A stretch of 64,000 bases of DNA from assembly GCA_949502235.1 (NCBI GenBank), contig CATBDC010000001.1, positions 62,001 through 126,000 of the forward strand, written 5' to 3'. This stretch comes from an uncultured Lachnospiraceae bacterium. GTDB taxonomy: Bacteria; Bacillota; Clostridia; Lachnospirales; Lachnospiraceae. This document shows positions 26,626-35,920 of the stretch, piece by piece. A program made the translations under genes and the position numbers. The notes beneath the pieces are model-generated. The model ran no database searches, was not told the DNA's origin, and saw only the letters and a program-made list of their open reading frames with translations. Within the stretch, counting starts at the first letter, position 1, and every line of letters starts with the position of its first letter.

Positions 26626-28905
26626 CTACCCTCTATAATAATTTATCAGGCATCCTTTTAATATAATCTCTCTTTCATTATCTGTCATGTCCCCAAGCCT
26701 AAGCTCTATCTCCTGGGGCTCGTCTCTCACTACATATGCTTTTATGACCTCCGCCTTTTCTTCTATTGCCTTCCTTATCTCCGGCACGAAGATATAATCC
26801 CCATTTTTAAAGGGAAGCGCCTCATGGCCTGCGTCCGTAATGAATGGCAGCATGCCCCAGTTTATGAGGTTGGAGCGGTATCTCTTGGTAGCATATTCGT
26901 TTGCAATATTCGCCCAGCCGCCAAGCACCTTCTGGCAGGATGCGGCCTGTTCCCGTGCCGAGCCGTCTCCCGGCTTTACTGCAAATATCGTACTTCCCAC
27001 ACCCACATTTGTCCTGTCAATGTCCGGATACTTCTCGTGAATCCGGTTCATAACAGGCTTTAATTCCTCAAGAGCCTCTGCCGGACACTGCTCCGCCTCT
27101 ATCGCCTTCTGGGCTGCCTGCACCTCCTTTGCCCTTCCCACATAGGCCGGATCCTTCCTGGACAGTGCAAACTCTGCAAGTCCGAGCGGGTTGGAGCGGT
27201 AAGAGGATGTTTCTCCTGACGGGATCAGCTCGTCCGTTGTTGTTACCGGGTCATGAATCTCGGAAACAACCTTAAGAATCAGGTTTTCCGGTAGTGCGGA
27301 CATTGCAGGCCAGTCCTTAATATTCGGCCCGAATTTAATTTCCACAGACGGATCCGCGATGCCTTTGCTGTCAAAAACGCGGTTTGCGTAAATATTGCTG
27401 TCAAAATGATATTTCTTTCCTGTGTATTCTGCATCCACTGCCGTTGCCGGGGTAAGATAGCCCTTATTTGCCGCTGTTGCCGCAATGGAACGGGCATCCA
27501 TAAGTGCCACAGATGCAATCTGGCCGCTCTGCAGCTTTGAGCCCTCCCTGTTGGGGAAGTTTCTCGTGGAATGGCGGATGGAAAATGCGTTATTTGCCGG
27601 AGTGTCTCCCGCGCCGAAGCACGGGCCGCAGAAGGCTGTCTTCACAATCGTTCCTGCTGCCATCAGGTCAGCAACAGCACCGTTTTTCACCAGCTCCATA
27701 TATATAGGCGTGCTGGCCGGATATACACTGAAGGTAAATTCGTCTGCCCCGATATACCGTCCTCTTATAATGTCCGCCGCCGCACAGATATTTTCAAAAC
27801 CGCCCCCTGCGCAGCCGGCAATAATCCCCTGATCCACATATAGCTTTCCGTCACGGACCTTATCCTGCAGGGAATAATCCACCGCTCCTCCAAGACTTAC
27901 AAGAGCCTTCTGCTCCACATCATGAAGGATATCCTTAAGATTTGCATTTACCTCTTCAATGGTATATACATTAGACGGGTGGAAAGGCATCGCAATCATA
28001 GGCTTTATCTCACTTAGATTTACATATACCATGCCATCGTAATAAGCCGCCGCTCCCGGAGCCAGCTCCTTATAGTCCTCTGCCCTTCCGTGAATCTCGT
28101 AATATTCCTGAATCCTTTCATCTGTTGTCCAGATAGAGGACAGACAGGTTGTCTCGGTGGTCATAACATCAATGCCGATTCTAAAATCTGCACTAAGCTT
28201 TGATACGCCCGGACCCACAAATTCCATAACCTTATTGTTTACATATCCATTTCCGAAGGTTGCCCCGATAATCGCCAACGCCACATCCTGGGGGCCTACC
28301 CCCTTCGCCGGCTCTCCGTCAAGATAAATGGCAACAACACCCGGCTTGTTAATGTCATAAGTCTTATTAAGAAGCTGTTTTACAAGCTCCGGCCCGCCCT
28401 CGCCCATTGCCATTGTTCCAAGCGCTCCATACCGGGTGTGGCTGTCGGAGCCGAGAATCATCTTTCCGCCCCCTGCAAGCATTTCACGGGCATACTGATG
28501 GATAACTGCCTGATGGGGCGGTACATACACGCCGCCATACCTTTTCGCACATGTCAGTCCAAACATGTGGTCATCCTCATTGATGGTTCCGCCCACCGCA
28601 CACAGGGAATTGTGGCAGTTCGTGAGCACATAGGGGATGGGAAATTTCTCAAGCCCTGATGCCCTGGCCGTCTGAATAATTCCTACAAACGTAATGTCGT
28701 GGGATGTCAGCTTATCAAATTTTATCCGGAGCCTGTCCATATTGCCGGATGTATTATGCTCCTCTAAAATCCTGTATGCCATTGTCTGCTTTGCCGCACA
28801 GTCCTGCGTTACTGCAAGTCCTGTCTCTGCGTTTGCCTCCTCCGGCGTATTTACAATCTTCGTGCCGTTTAACAGGTACACACCCCCGTCATATAATTTC
28901 ACCAT
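26626..28905 (-). CDS. Aconitase-family hydratase
   Basis: 759 aa. Aconitase/IPM isomerase fold: [19 protein letters not shown] near residue 165, substrate-domain [16 protein letters not shown], and cysteine motifs for a 4Fe-4S cluster ([11 protein letters not shown] and AFCGPCFG). The C-terminal swivel domain follows ([10 protein letters not shown]). It resembles the YbhJ-like hydratase branch more than the TCA aconitase AcnA; the substrate cannot be read from sequence. Its ribosome binding site AGGAGG overlaps the stop codon of the CdaR-type regulator gene, so the pair is coupled and the regulator likely responds to the pathway's acid. Confidence 0.85.
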   Translation of the reverse strand: MVKLYDGGVYLLNGTKIVNTPEEANAETGLAVTQDCAAKQTMAYRILEEHNTSGNMDRLRIKFDKLTSHDITFVGIIQTARASGLEKFPIPYVLTNCHNSLCAVGGTINEDDHMFGLTCAKRYGGVYVPPHQAVIHQYAREMLAGGGKMILGSDSHTRYGALGTMAMGEGGPELVKQLLNKTYDINKPGVVAIYLDGEPAKGVGPQDVALAIIGATFGNGYVNNKVMEFVGPGVSKLSADFRIGIDVMTTETTCLSSIWTTDERIQEYYEIHGRAEDYKELAPGAAAYYDGMVYVNLSEIKPMIAMPFHPSNVYTIEEVNANLKDILHDVEQKALVSLGGAVDYSLQDKVRDGKLYVDQGIIAGCAGGGFENICAAADIIRGRYIGADEFTFSVYPASTPIYMELVKNGAVADLMAAGTIVKTAFCGPCFGAGDTPANNAFSIRHSTRNFPNREGSKLQSGQIASVALMDARSIAATAANKGYLTPATAVDAEYTGKKYHFDSNIYANRVFDSKGIADPSVEIKFGPNIKDWPAMSALPENLILKVVSEIHDPVTTTDELIPSGETSSYRSNPLGLAEFALSRKDPAYVGRAKEVQAAQKAIEAEQCPAEALEELKPVMNRIHEKYPDIDRTNVGVGSTIFAVKPGDGSAREQAASCQKVLGGWANIANEYATKRYRSNLINWGMLPFITDAGHEALPFKNGDYIFVPEIRKAIEEKAEVIKAYVVRDEPQEIELRLGDMTDNEREIILKGCLINYYRG

Positions 28906-28917
28906 GTCTTTTGCCTC

Positions 28918-30009
28918 CTAGCTTTCTATGTTTTTCATATGGTCTGATACCATCATTGCGATTTTAAATGTAAGGGCATCCTCAAACACTCTGACATCAA
29001 GACCTGTTCTTTTCTGTATCTTTTCGAGCCGGTACACCAGGGTATTCCGGTGGATATAAAGCTGCCTTGCGGTTTCGGATATGTTCAGGTTATTGTCAAA
29101 AAATGTGAAAACCGTTGTCAGCTCCTCCTCCTCAAACTGCGCCGCGCCCTCCTTTTCAAATACTTCTCGTAAAAACATCTGGCAAAGCGATGGCGGAAGC
29201 TGGTGGATCAGGCGCCCGATCCCAAGCTCATTGTAGGCAAGGACATTTTTATCCGCATAAAATACCCTTCCTACCTCCAGTGCCATCTGCGCTTCTTTAT
29301 AGGATCTTGAAACATCCTTAAGCTCGCCTACAATCGTGCTAAAGGCAACACGGACGCTTACCATTGCTTCCATATTAAGTGTGTCCACAAGCACACGCGC
29401 AATGTGATTGAGAGCCGGATATTCTTCCGTGGACTCCAAAGCCTTCACTAGAATAATATGTCTTTCGTCTACTGCCGTAACAAAATCCTTGTTTCCGGTG
29501 GCATACAGTCCTCTCATTGTCTCTAAGACCAGATTTTCCCCTTCGTTTTTAGGCTCAATCATAAACACTGCCCGTCTCTGTTCTACCGGTATGCGCATTT
29601 TCTTTGCCTGATTATAAATGTCTACAAGAAGCATATTGTCCAGGATCAGGTTCTGGATAAAACGGTTCTTGTCCATCCGCTCCTTGTACGCTGTGATGAG
29701 GCTCTCAAGCTGGCTTACGCCAAGCTCGCCCGCAACCCTGGCCATAGAAGCATCGCCTCCCTGCAGCACAAGAACATAGATGGGCTCCTCCTCATCACAT
29801 ACAAGGAAAAATCCTCTTTCTTTTGTAAGATTTCCTTTTACGCTGAAATCTGCTGTTTCCAGGAAAATACGAACCTCCCTTTCCAGCTCTTTTGCCTTTT
29901 CTCCGGTCGTGACAAGACAGACTCCCTGTGTATCCCATATAGAACACTCAAGACCCGCCGCCTTATAAATGCTTTGTACGATTTTATGTAACACTTGATT
30001 TGACAGCAC
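28918..30009 (-). CDS. CdaR/PucR-type transcription regulator
   Basis: 363 aa. The N-terminus matches the sugar-diacid recognition domain (LHKIVQSIYKAAGLECSIWD). The middle is a degenerate GGDEF-like region, and the C-terminus has the PucR helix-turn-helix (LNISETARQLYIHRNTLVYRLEKI). It starts at GTG after AGGAGGAAGAAAA. CdaR proteins activate sugar-acid catabolism; here the only target in view is the hydratase directly downstream. Confidence 0.88.
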   Translation of the reverse strand: MLSNQVLHKIVQSIYKAAGLECSIWDTQGVCLVTTGEKAKELEREVRIFLETADFSVKGNLTKERGFFLVCDEEEPIYVLVLQGGDASMARVAGELGVSQLESLITAYKERMDKNRFIQNLILDNMLLVDIYNQAKKMRIPVEQRRAVFMIEPKNEGENLVLETMRGLYATGNKDFVTAVDERHIILVKALESTEEYPALNHIARVLVDTLNMEAMVSVRVAFSTIVGELKDVSRSYKEAQMALEVGRVFYADKNVLAYNELGIGRLIHQLPPSLCQMFLREVFEKEGAAQFEEEELTTVFTFFDNNLNISETARQLYIHRNTLVYRLEKIQKRTGLDVRVFEDALTFKIAMMVSDHMKNIES

Positions 30010-30048
30010 TTTTCTTCCTCCTAATCTGTAACCATGCCAGGGTTAATC

Positions 30049-30075
30049 ATTACAGTCCGCTCCGTTCACTGTGAC
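30049..30075. repeat. Family B palindrome, degenerate copy
   Basis: ATTACAGTCCGCTCCGTTCACTGTGAC differs from the better copies at a few positions in the left arm. It lies between the lipoprotein gene stop and the CdaR-type gene. Confidence 0.6.
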
Positions 30076-30077
30076 GC

Positions 30078-30749
30078 TTACTCTCCGGCTCCTTCGGCTT
30101 CTTCTGTCTCTTCCGGTGCCTCCTCCTGAGGAAACAATGCTTTATCCAGCACATTCATGGCGCCGCTTTCCAGTCCGTATGCCCCATCGCCGTCCTGGGT
30201 AACCTTCACCTCAACGGATGTCTCTTCTCCATAGGTATTGCCCTCAACAGATTTTTGTATACACTGCATCATAAACCGGGCGAACGCATCTGCATCCTGC
30301 GACATATTATTTTTTTCCTCCTCCGGCATCCCTGCCTGTATATCCACAGAGCTCTGTCCCAAAGTAAGATAAATATCCGAAGACTTTATTCCGATTTCAA
30401 CAATAAAGCTTCCGTCCTCCTGCTTTTTGGCATCCTTCACTTCGTACCTTGCAAGCTTTTCGATTGTTTTAAGGCTCTCAATGTAAGCGTCCTTCGTCTC
30501 ATCGCTCACCTCGCCGATTCCCTCCAGCTCGTTTTGGGCAAGCCTGGCTCTGTTTTCCTCAATCTCCTTCTTTGCTTCCTCTTCTGAAAGATCACGGAAC
30601 TTTGCATAATCTGCATATTCCTCCTGATAGTTGGCATCTAATACAGCTTTTGTATATCCTGCGGCATCAAAATCCTTCTTGCACGCAGTCAGTCCCAGAC
30701 ACATCAAAACTGCCAGCACTGCTGCTAACCATCTACTCATCTTTCTCAT
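30078..30749 (-). CDS. Putative lipoprotein, 223 aa
   Basis: The signal peptide ends in LGLTACKKD (lipobox, Cys at residue 23). The mature part is acidic and mostly helical, with EEEAKKEIEENRARL and a C-terminal Glu-rich tail. No domain is recognised with certainty; small lipoproteins of this shape are common in Lachnospiraceae. AAAGGAGACAGGG precedes the start. Divergent from the DUF885 gene. Confidence 0.78.
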   Translation of the reverse strand: MRKMSRWLAAVLAVLMCLGLTACKKDFDAAGYTKAVLDANYQEEYADYAKFRDLSEEEAKKEIEENRARLAQNELEGIGEVSDETKDAYIESLKTIEKLARYEVKDAKKQEDGSFIVEIGIKSSDIYLTLGQSSVDIQAGMPEEEKNNMSQDADAFARFMMQCIQKSVEGNTYGEETSVEVKVTQDGDGAYGLESGAMNVLDKALFPQEEAPEETEEAEGAGE

Positions 30750-30868
30750 TTTCCCTGTCTCCTTTTCTTTTATTTATCTTTTCAATTTTAATACGTTTTT
30801 TGGGTACATGTCAATCCTATTCACAACATATACATATAAAAAATATACGTCATTGCAAAGGAATGGCT

Positions 30869-32584
30869 ATGTCAAAAAAACGTTCTGCAACTATCCTTAT
30901 TATTTCCCTGTGTACACTTTTTCTCTTAGTATTTATCCAAAGATTCCCCGGCAGAAATGAAAATGACCGGTTTGAAAAATACACATCCGCACTTTTTAAG
31001 GAAGAGGTTTCCTCAAATACGATTTCACTCCACTATACACTTAAAAATCCTGATGCATATGACATTCACGATGCCCCCGTATCTCTCGGATATTTTCCCA
31101 CTGATACAGACGCCATGTGCGCCTCTTATGAAAATGCACTGGCGCTTCTTCATTCCTATGATAAAAAGAAGCTGTCGGGAAAAAACAGGCTCACCTACGA
31201 TGTGCTGGAACATTCCTTAGAGCTTTCCCTTAAAGAGGCTCCCTACACCCTGTATGACGAGCCTCTTGCTCCTCTTACAGGCATCCAGTCGCAGCTTCCG
31301 GTACTCCTTTCAGAATACCGCTTTTATAATACCGGTGACTGTGATACTTACCTCGAACTCCTTGCGCAGATCCCAGAGTATTTTCATTCTGTGATAGAAT
31401 TTGAACGCGCAAAATCAAATGCCGGACTCTTTATGGCATCCTACAATGCAGACGCGCTCATAAAGGAATGTGAAGCATTTGTCCAAATGGGGAACACAAA
31501 TTATCTATATTCCTCCTTCGAGGAGCGCATAAAGGAGCTTGGGCTTTCAGAACAGGAGGCCAAACACTATACGGATGAAAATAATTCTTACATAGAAAAC
31601 TATGTATTCCCCTCTTACAGGGAATTAATTACCGCCTTGAACGAGCTGCGGGAAACAGGAAAAAACAACAACGGCCTGTGCTATCTTCCGGAAGGCAGAA
31701 AGTATTATGAGCTGTCTGTAAAAGCACAGACAGGATCCTCACGCAGCATCCCGGATCTTCAGGCACTCACCCTTTCACAGATGGCAGAAGACAGCGCGGC
31801 CTTAAAGGAGGTTCTTGTCTCCTCCGGAAATACGCAGGTAACTACCGTTTTAGATTCAAAGCCGGAGGATATCCTGAACAGCCTGAAATCCAGCATTTCC
31901 GGACTATTTCCCGAGCCGCCAAAGGTTGATACCAAAATTAAATACGTTCAGAAGGAAATGGAAGAGTATTTAAGTCCCGCATTTTATATGATACCCGCAA
32001 TCGATGACACAAAAAATAATGTCATCTACATTAACGAAGGACATATGCCCGACAGCCTGACACTATTTACCACCTTAGCTCACGAAGGCTACCCCGGACA
32101 TCTTTATCAAACCGTTTACTATTCATCCACAAATCCCGATCCCTTAAGAAACCTCTTAAGCTTCGGCGGGTACACCGAAGGGTGGGCCACCTACTGCGAA
32201 ATGCTAAGCTATTATTTTTCCGCCCTCCCCAAGGACCAGGCAGCCATGATGCAGCACAACTCCTCCATCATCCTGGGCCTCTATGCGCTGGCAGACATAG
32301 GGATCCATTACGATGGCTGGACACTTCTTGACACAGTGGCCTTCTTTCGGGATTATGGAATCACAGACAACAGCACCATAGAGGAAATATATAATCTCAT
32401 CATCGGCGATCCGGGGAATTATCTGAAATACTATATCGGGTATGTAGAATTTCTGGAGCTTAAGAAAGATGCGGTAGAAGCATGGGGAGAAGATTTTTCC
32501 CAGGAAAAATTCCATGAAAAGATATTAGAAACAGGCCCCGCCCCCTTCGACATTCTCCGCAAAAACATGTTGGGGACGGAGTAA
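30869..32584 (+). CDS. DUF885 family protein (putative metallopeptidase)
   Basis: 571 aa. One N-terminal membrane helix (ATILIISLCTLFLLVFIQ) suggests an anchored extracytoplasmic enzyme. The zinc-like motif is LAHEGYPGHLYQ near residue 410, typical of DUF885, followed by GGYTEGWATYCE. The family resembles M3/M32-like peptidases, but activity is not established for it. AAAGGA sits six bases before the ATG used here; another ATG is two codons upstream. The stop codon comes from a family A repeat, so the protein ends in MLGTE. Confidence 0.85.
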   Translation: MSKKRSATILIISLCTLFLLVFIQRFPGRNENDRFEKYTSALFKEEVSSNTISLHYTLKNPDAYDIHDAPVSLGYFPTDTDAMCASYENALALLHSYDKKKLSGKNRLTYDVLEHSLELSLKEAPYTLYDEPLAPLTGIQSQLPVLLSEYRFYNTGDCDTYLELLAQIPEYFHSVIEFERAKSNAGLFMASYNADALIKECEAFVQMGNTNYLYSSFEERIKELGLSEQEAKHYTDENNSYIENYVFPSYRELITALNELRETGKNNNGLCYLPEGRKYYELSVKAQTGSSRSIPDLQALTLSQMAEDSAALKEVLVSSGNTQVTTVLDSKPEDILNSLKSSISGLFPEPPKVDTKIKYVQKEMEEYLSPAFYMIPAIDDTKNNVIYINEGHMPDSLTLFTTLAHEGYPGHLYQTVYYSSTNPDPLRNLLSFGGYTEGWATYCEMLSYYFSALPKDQAAMMQHNSSIILGLYALADIGIHYDGWTLLDTVAFFRDYGITDNSTIEEIYNLIIGDPGNYLKYYIGYVEFLELKKDAVEAWGEDFSQEKFHEKILETGPAPFDILRKNMLGTE

Positions 32585-32627
32585 ATTTAAATTTACTCCG
32601 TCCCAGATTGAAAAAACCCTGTCCCCA
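32572..32627. repeat. Family A repeat between convergent genes
   Basis: GGGGACGGAGTAAATTT and its complement form a palindrome (32572-32604), followed by a half unit AACCCTGTCCCCAATT. It begins inside the DUF885 gene and supplies that gene's stop codon. It can terminate both convergent genes. Confidence 0.82.
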
Positions 32628-32628
32628 A

Positions 32629-33942
32629 TTAATCTTTTTCGAACACTGTCTGTTCAGTAACGGCCATCTGGAGAGCTTTTAATGCTCTTCTTACCATTTT
32701 CTTCCGGATTTTTTTGGAATCTTCCTCTCCCTGAGTCGGATCGCCAAGGGGGTAGGGAATTCCTATGCCTGGTATAATCCGGTTTGCGCCGATTGTTTTT
32801 GAAATGGGTACTACTGTTGCCATATGGACTACAGGAATTCCGTATTTTTCAATCCCTTTTACCATTGTTGCGCCGCAACGTGTGCAGGTGCCTCATGTGC
32901 TGACAAGGATTACGCCGTCCACATGCTCATCCACAAATTTCTTCCCGATGGAGTCCCCGAATTTTGCCGCGGAGCTTGTGGCTGTACCGGTTCCTGTTGT
33001 TGTGCAGAAATAATTTACAAGCTCCCCAAACTCTCCCTCCTTCTCCATTTCACGGAGGACGTCAAGGGGAACTACCAGATTAGGATCCTTCATTACAAAC
33101 TGCCTGTCGTACCCTCCATGGATGGTGGTAAATTTTTCCGGCGACATGCTGTCCATGCCTTCAATTGAATATACGCCGTATTTTGTGGCGTTGGATGACT
33201 CAATATGATCCGGATTCCCCTGGGGCACAATCCCTCCTGACGTGACAACCGCGATTTTTGCATGCTTCATGTCTGTAATTGCCTCTGCCGGCGGCACCCG
33301 GTCAAACTTAGGCATCGGAAGATCCGTCTCGAAGGGCTCACCCTTCATTTTTTTGATAAGCATGTCCATGCCGCGGGCAGCCCCCCGTTTCTGGGCAAAA
33401 TAGTTGACACGTATTCCCCGCTCCAGATACCCTTCCTCATAGGGTCCCAAAATTTCTTCTCCTGCCGCCATTTTCCTAATTAAGTTTACAATATTTGGCA
33501 GCGATTTTCTAAGTGACGCGGCAGAATTTCCGGTCCGCACTGTAATAACATCCTTTTTAAACATATCCGCTCCTGGATTCTCTTCATACATACCAGTGAG
33601 AACCGGAATCCCCAGCCTCTCTTCTACAGCCTTACAAATAGTGCCGCACGCCACTCCGTAGCGTCCCGCGTTAAACGCCGGCCCCGCCACAAACACATTC
33701 GGTCTGTAATTTTTTACCATCTCTACAATTGTATCTGCCGCCTCATCGAGATTTTCACCGAAATAATTGTCACCGCAGATTACTGTTGCGGCAATCTCAT
33801 AGTCCTCTCCCAGCGCCTGGGCAATGGCAATCCCCGGTCCAATCGCTTCTTCTCTTACTTCAGGCAGGCAGCCCGCCTTATCTTCTCCGCCGATACCGCC
33901 GAAAAACTGATTAAGATAATGAACAATTTTATACTTCGCCAT
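32629..33942 (-). CDS. grdB: GrdB-type selenoprotein: glycine/betaine/sarcosine reductase component B, selenocysteine subunit
   Basis: A single gene of about 437 codons with an in-frame UGA. Before it: NYFCTTTGTGTATSSAAKFG ... VDGVILVST; after it: GTCTRCGATMVKGIEKYG to the stop. The U-GTC-TRC layout is the catalytic selenocysteine motif of the component B subunit, which attacks the substrate amine and passes the acyl/alkyl group to the GrdA selenoprotein. A hairpin just after the UGA fits a bacterial SECIS. The N-terminus KIVHYLNQFFGGIGGE is typical of the family. GGGGGA precedes the ATG. Which amine it uses (glycine, betaine, sarcosine or other) cannot be read. GrdA, GrdC and GrdD are not in the window. 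Confidence 0.93.
32867..32895 (-). promoter_or_regulatory. Selenocysteine UGA and candidate bacterial SECIS hairpin in grdB
   Basis: The UGA is at 32895-32893. Thirteen bases later comes GTTGC-GGC-GCAAC, a perfect five-bp stem with a G-starting three-base loop. Distance (loop about 19 bases after UGA) and a G at the loop start agree with the known bSECIS pattern. Confidence 0.7.
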
Positions 33943-33962
33943 AATTTCTTCGTCCCCCTTTC

Positions 33963-35252
33963 TTAATATCCCTTAGCTGCCAGTGTATTAAAACCGTTAG
34001 CAATTGTAGATGCAATAATAATCTGAATCTCCGCCTCAAAGGAGCCGTCTTCATTCATGCACCCTGCCCAGCCGCCAATCTGGCTTTCAATATAATCCTG
34101 CATACCGATTATTTTCTCCATAGCCGGAAAATGCAGTGTCATATTGCCCTGGCCGCAGGAAGCAAGCGCCGTTGCCTCTTCGCATGTATCTGCCAGTGAC
34201 TGGGATTTTCCGTCCTTTCCAGGAAATTCATCTGTAATAAGAACCACCTTCGTTCCCTTTCTCTCCACCTTCCGGCAATTCATCATAAGGTCTGTATCCG
34301 GATTTCCATAGCCCTCCTCGGTAATCAGGACCCCGTCCAGCTCCATCCATTCCGCCAGCTTTGCAACCATATCAGAGTGCCTTTCCTTATCCGCAAGAAA
34401 TACATTTTCATTTGTGAGGATAACCCCCATGAAATTAATTTCTTTTCCATGTCTCTTATAGCACTCATCAATAACCGGATTATGAAGATGGTGGTAAGTA
34501 GTTACCTTATCACACGGCGCGACACAATTTCCGGAAACGATGGCCCCGTCCATAATCTCCGTTGGATACATAAAGGTGGGCACAAACTGCTTCGCATCCA
34601 CCCCGTAATAATAAGTGTCATGCAAAAGCCCCTGGGACTGCAGCATATGTACATATCCTACCTTCGGCAGATCCGGAAATTCGGCCGCCTGTTTAAATAC
34701 CGGCTTCGTCTCATATACCTCTACAGTATCCGGCTTTACATGTCTTCCTGCTTCTCCCAAAAAGGCTGCAACCTTAAGGCCTGCCAGACGCCCCGACCTT
34801 TCATAAACATGAGTTTCAAGCCCTTCCTTGGGTTCAATCACCACACACAGATTTACTGTTTTTGAAAAGGGACAATAGTCTGCTGCCGGGCCGCTCATGT
34901 CAATGATGCCCTCCTGGAAGCCTACAATCCTGCCTACCGTAACAACACAGCAGCCGTCAAGGGCGTGGGTTCTGCCCTCACCAACTGGCGGCGATACCTT
35001 TCCGATAACACCCGGAAAAATCTCACCGCCCCCGCTTACCTTCACACGGGGCTCAATCACATCCTTCACAGGCGTAATCCTGACCGCTTCGTTCGGCCTG
35101 GCAATATCCAGGCGGCACGAAAGAAGCTTATCGTCCTCCAGAACCAGCTTTTCAATCTCCTCCCTATTAACATAAAGAATATGATCCCCAATGTAGGTCC
35201 TGTCCGCAAACTGAATATCCCTAATCTCAATTTTGCCCAGCTCCAATCTCAT
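33963..35252 (-). CDS. grdE: GrdE-type proprotein of component B (pyruvoyl subunits)
   Basis: 429 aa. MRLELGKIEIRDIQFAD and IARPNEAVRITPVKDVIEPR are typical of the GrdE/GrdG/GrdI family. The maturation site SGNC near residue 213, in IVSGNCVAPCDKVTTYHH, is where the proprotein is cut at cysteine to form the pyruvoyl group that binds the amine as a Schiff base. The ATG used follows GGAGGAAGATAT; a longer in-frame extension has no site. It lies 20 bases before grdB, so the two component-B proteins are co-expressed. Confidence 0.92.
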   Translation of the reverse strand: MRLELGKIEIRDIQFADRTYIGDHILYVNREEIEKLVLEDDKLLSCRLDIARPNEAVRITPVKDVIEPRVKVSGGGEIFPGVIGKVSPPVGEGRTHALDGCCVVTVGRIVGFQEGIIDMSGPAADYCPFSKTVNLCVVIEPKEGLETHVYERSGRLAGLKVAAFLGEAGRHVKPDTVEVYETKPVFKQAAEFPDLPKVGYVHMLQSQGLLHDTYYYGVDAKQFVPTFMYPTEIMDGAIVSGNCVAPCDKVTTYHHLHNPVIDECYKRHGKEINFMGVILTNENVFLADKERHSDMVAKLAEWMELDGVLITEEGYGNPDTDLMMNCRKVERKGTKVVLITDEFPGKDGKSQSLADTCEEATALASCGQGNMTLHFPAMEKIIGMQDYIESQIGGWAGCMNEDGSFEAEIQIIIASTIANGFNTLAAKGY

Positions 35253-35371
35253 ATATCTTCCTCCTTCGTTCGGTTCTTTTGGATAAATCATACAGCTAAC
35301 CCAAAAAATATTCAAGTTTTTTATAAATAATGACAATATATTTACTTTATCAATATATGGATGCTATTGAG

Positions 35372-35457
35372 GGATGGGGACAGGGTAAGGGCCAATTGGG
35401 GACGGAGTAAAATGAATTTTACTCCGTCCCCAATTGGCCCTTACCCTGTCCCCATCC
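35372..35457. repeat. 86-bp perfect palindrome (composite family A repeat)
   Basis: Two 42-base arms match without mismatch around a two-base centre. Each arm holds two family A half-units in a row: GGGGACAGGGTAAGG and GGGGACGGAGTAAAAT. It lies between grdX and grdE on the grd transcript, so it would form a very stable hairpin inside the operon. Confidence 0.9.
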
Positions 35458-35468
35458 TGATCCCACAT

Positions 35469-35870
35469 CTAAATAAATATCCGCGGTATAACACTATCAA
35501 TCATTGAGGCGTCAATCACTTTAAAATCCCTCATCACATTGTCTGTATACTTCCCCGGCGCAGGCGCGATCTCCTGCCACTGGTAAAAGACCTCCAGACA
35601 CTTCTCTATCAGAATGATATCATTCATATTATCGTCCGTATCGTCCGCGGCATTTGGATAAACCATCACAGAACGGTACGGCGTCTGGTTGGGCTTCAGA
35701 CTGGAGGCTTGCGGATGTGTAAGAAGATGATGCCGGTTATGAACCAGATCTCTTGTTTTGATAAGAACCTCCTCGTAAGTACCCAGACAAATGACATGCG
35801 TTATAGTCTTGTATTTTTCAAATACCCAGTCATTATTCGTTACGATAACTGCCTTGCCTATATTCCACAT
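35469..35870 (-). CDS. grdX: GrdX-family protein
   Basis: 133 aa. The conserved motif NRHHLLTHPQASSLKPNQTPY near residue 46 identifies GrdX, a small protein of unknown function found at the start of glycine/betaine reductase clusters. AAGGAGGAGTT precedes the ATG. Its presence confirms that grdE and grdB form a genuine Grd module rather than a chance pair. Confidence 0.9.
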   Translation of the reverse strand: MWNIGKAVIVTNNDWVFEKYKTITHVICLGTYEEVLIKTRDLVHNRHHLLTHPQASSLKPNQTPYRSVMVYPNAADDTDDNMNDIILIEKCLEVFYQWQEIAPAPGKYTDNVMRDFKVIDASMIDSVIPRIFI

Positions 35871-35920
35871 AACTCCTCCTTACAGCCGCGTAGTAACGCA
35901 GGCCTGTGAACAGTGACCCC

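Noticed and set aside
32893-32895. Stop codon dividing grdB into two genes
   Set aside because: Rejected as a stop: homology, Cys motif and SECIS-like hairpin support selenocysteine.
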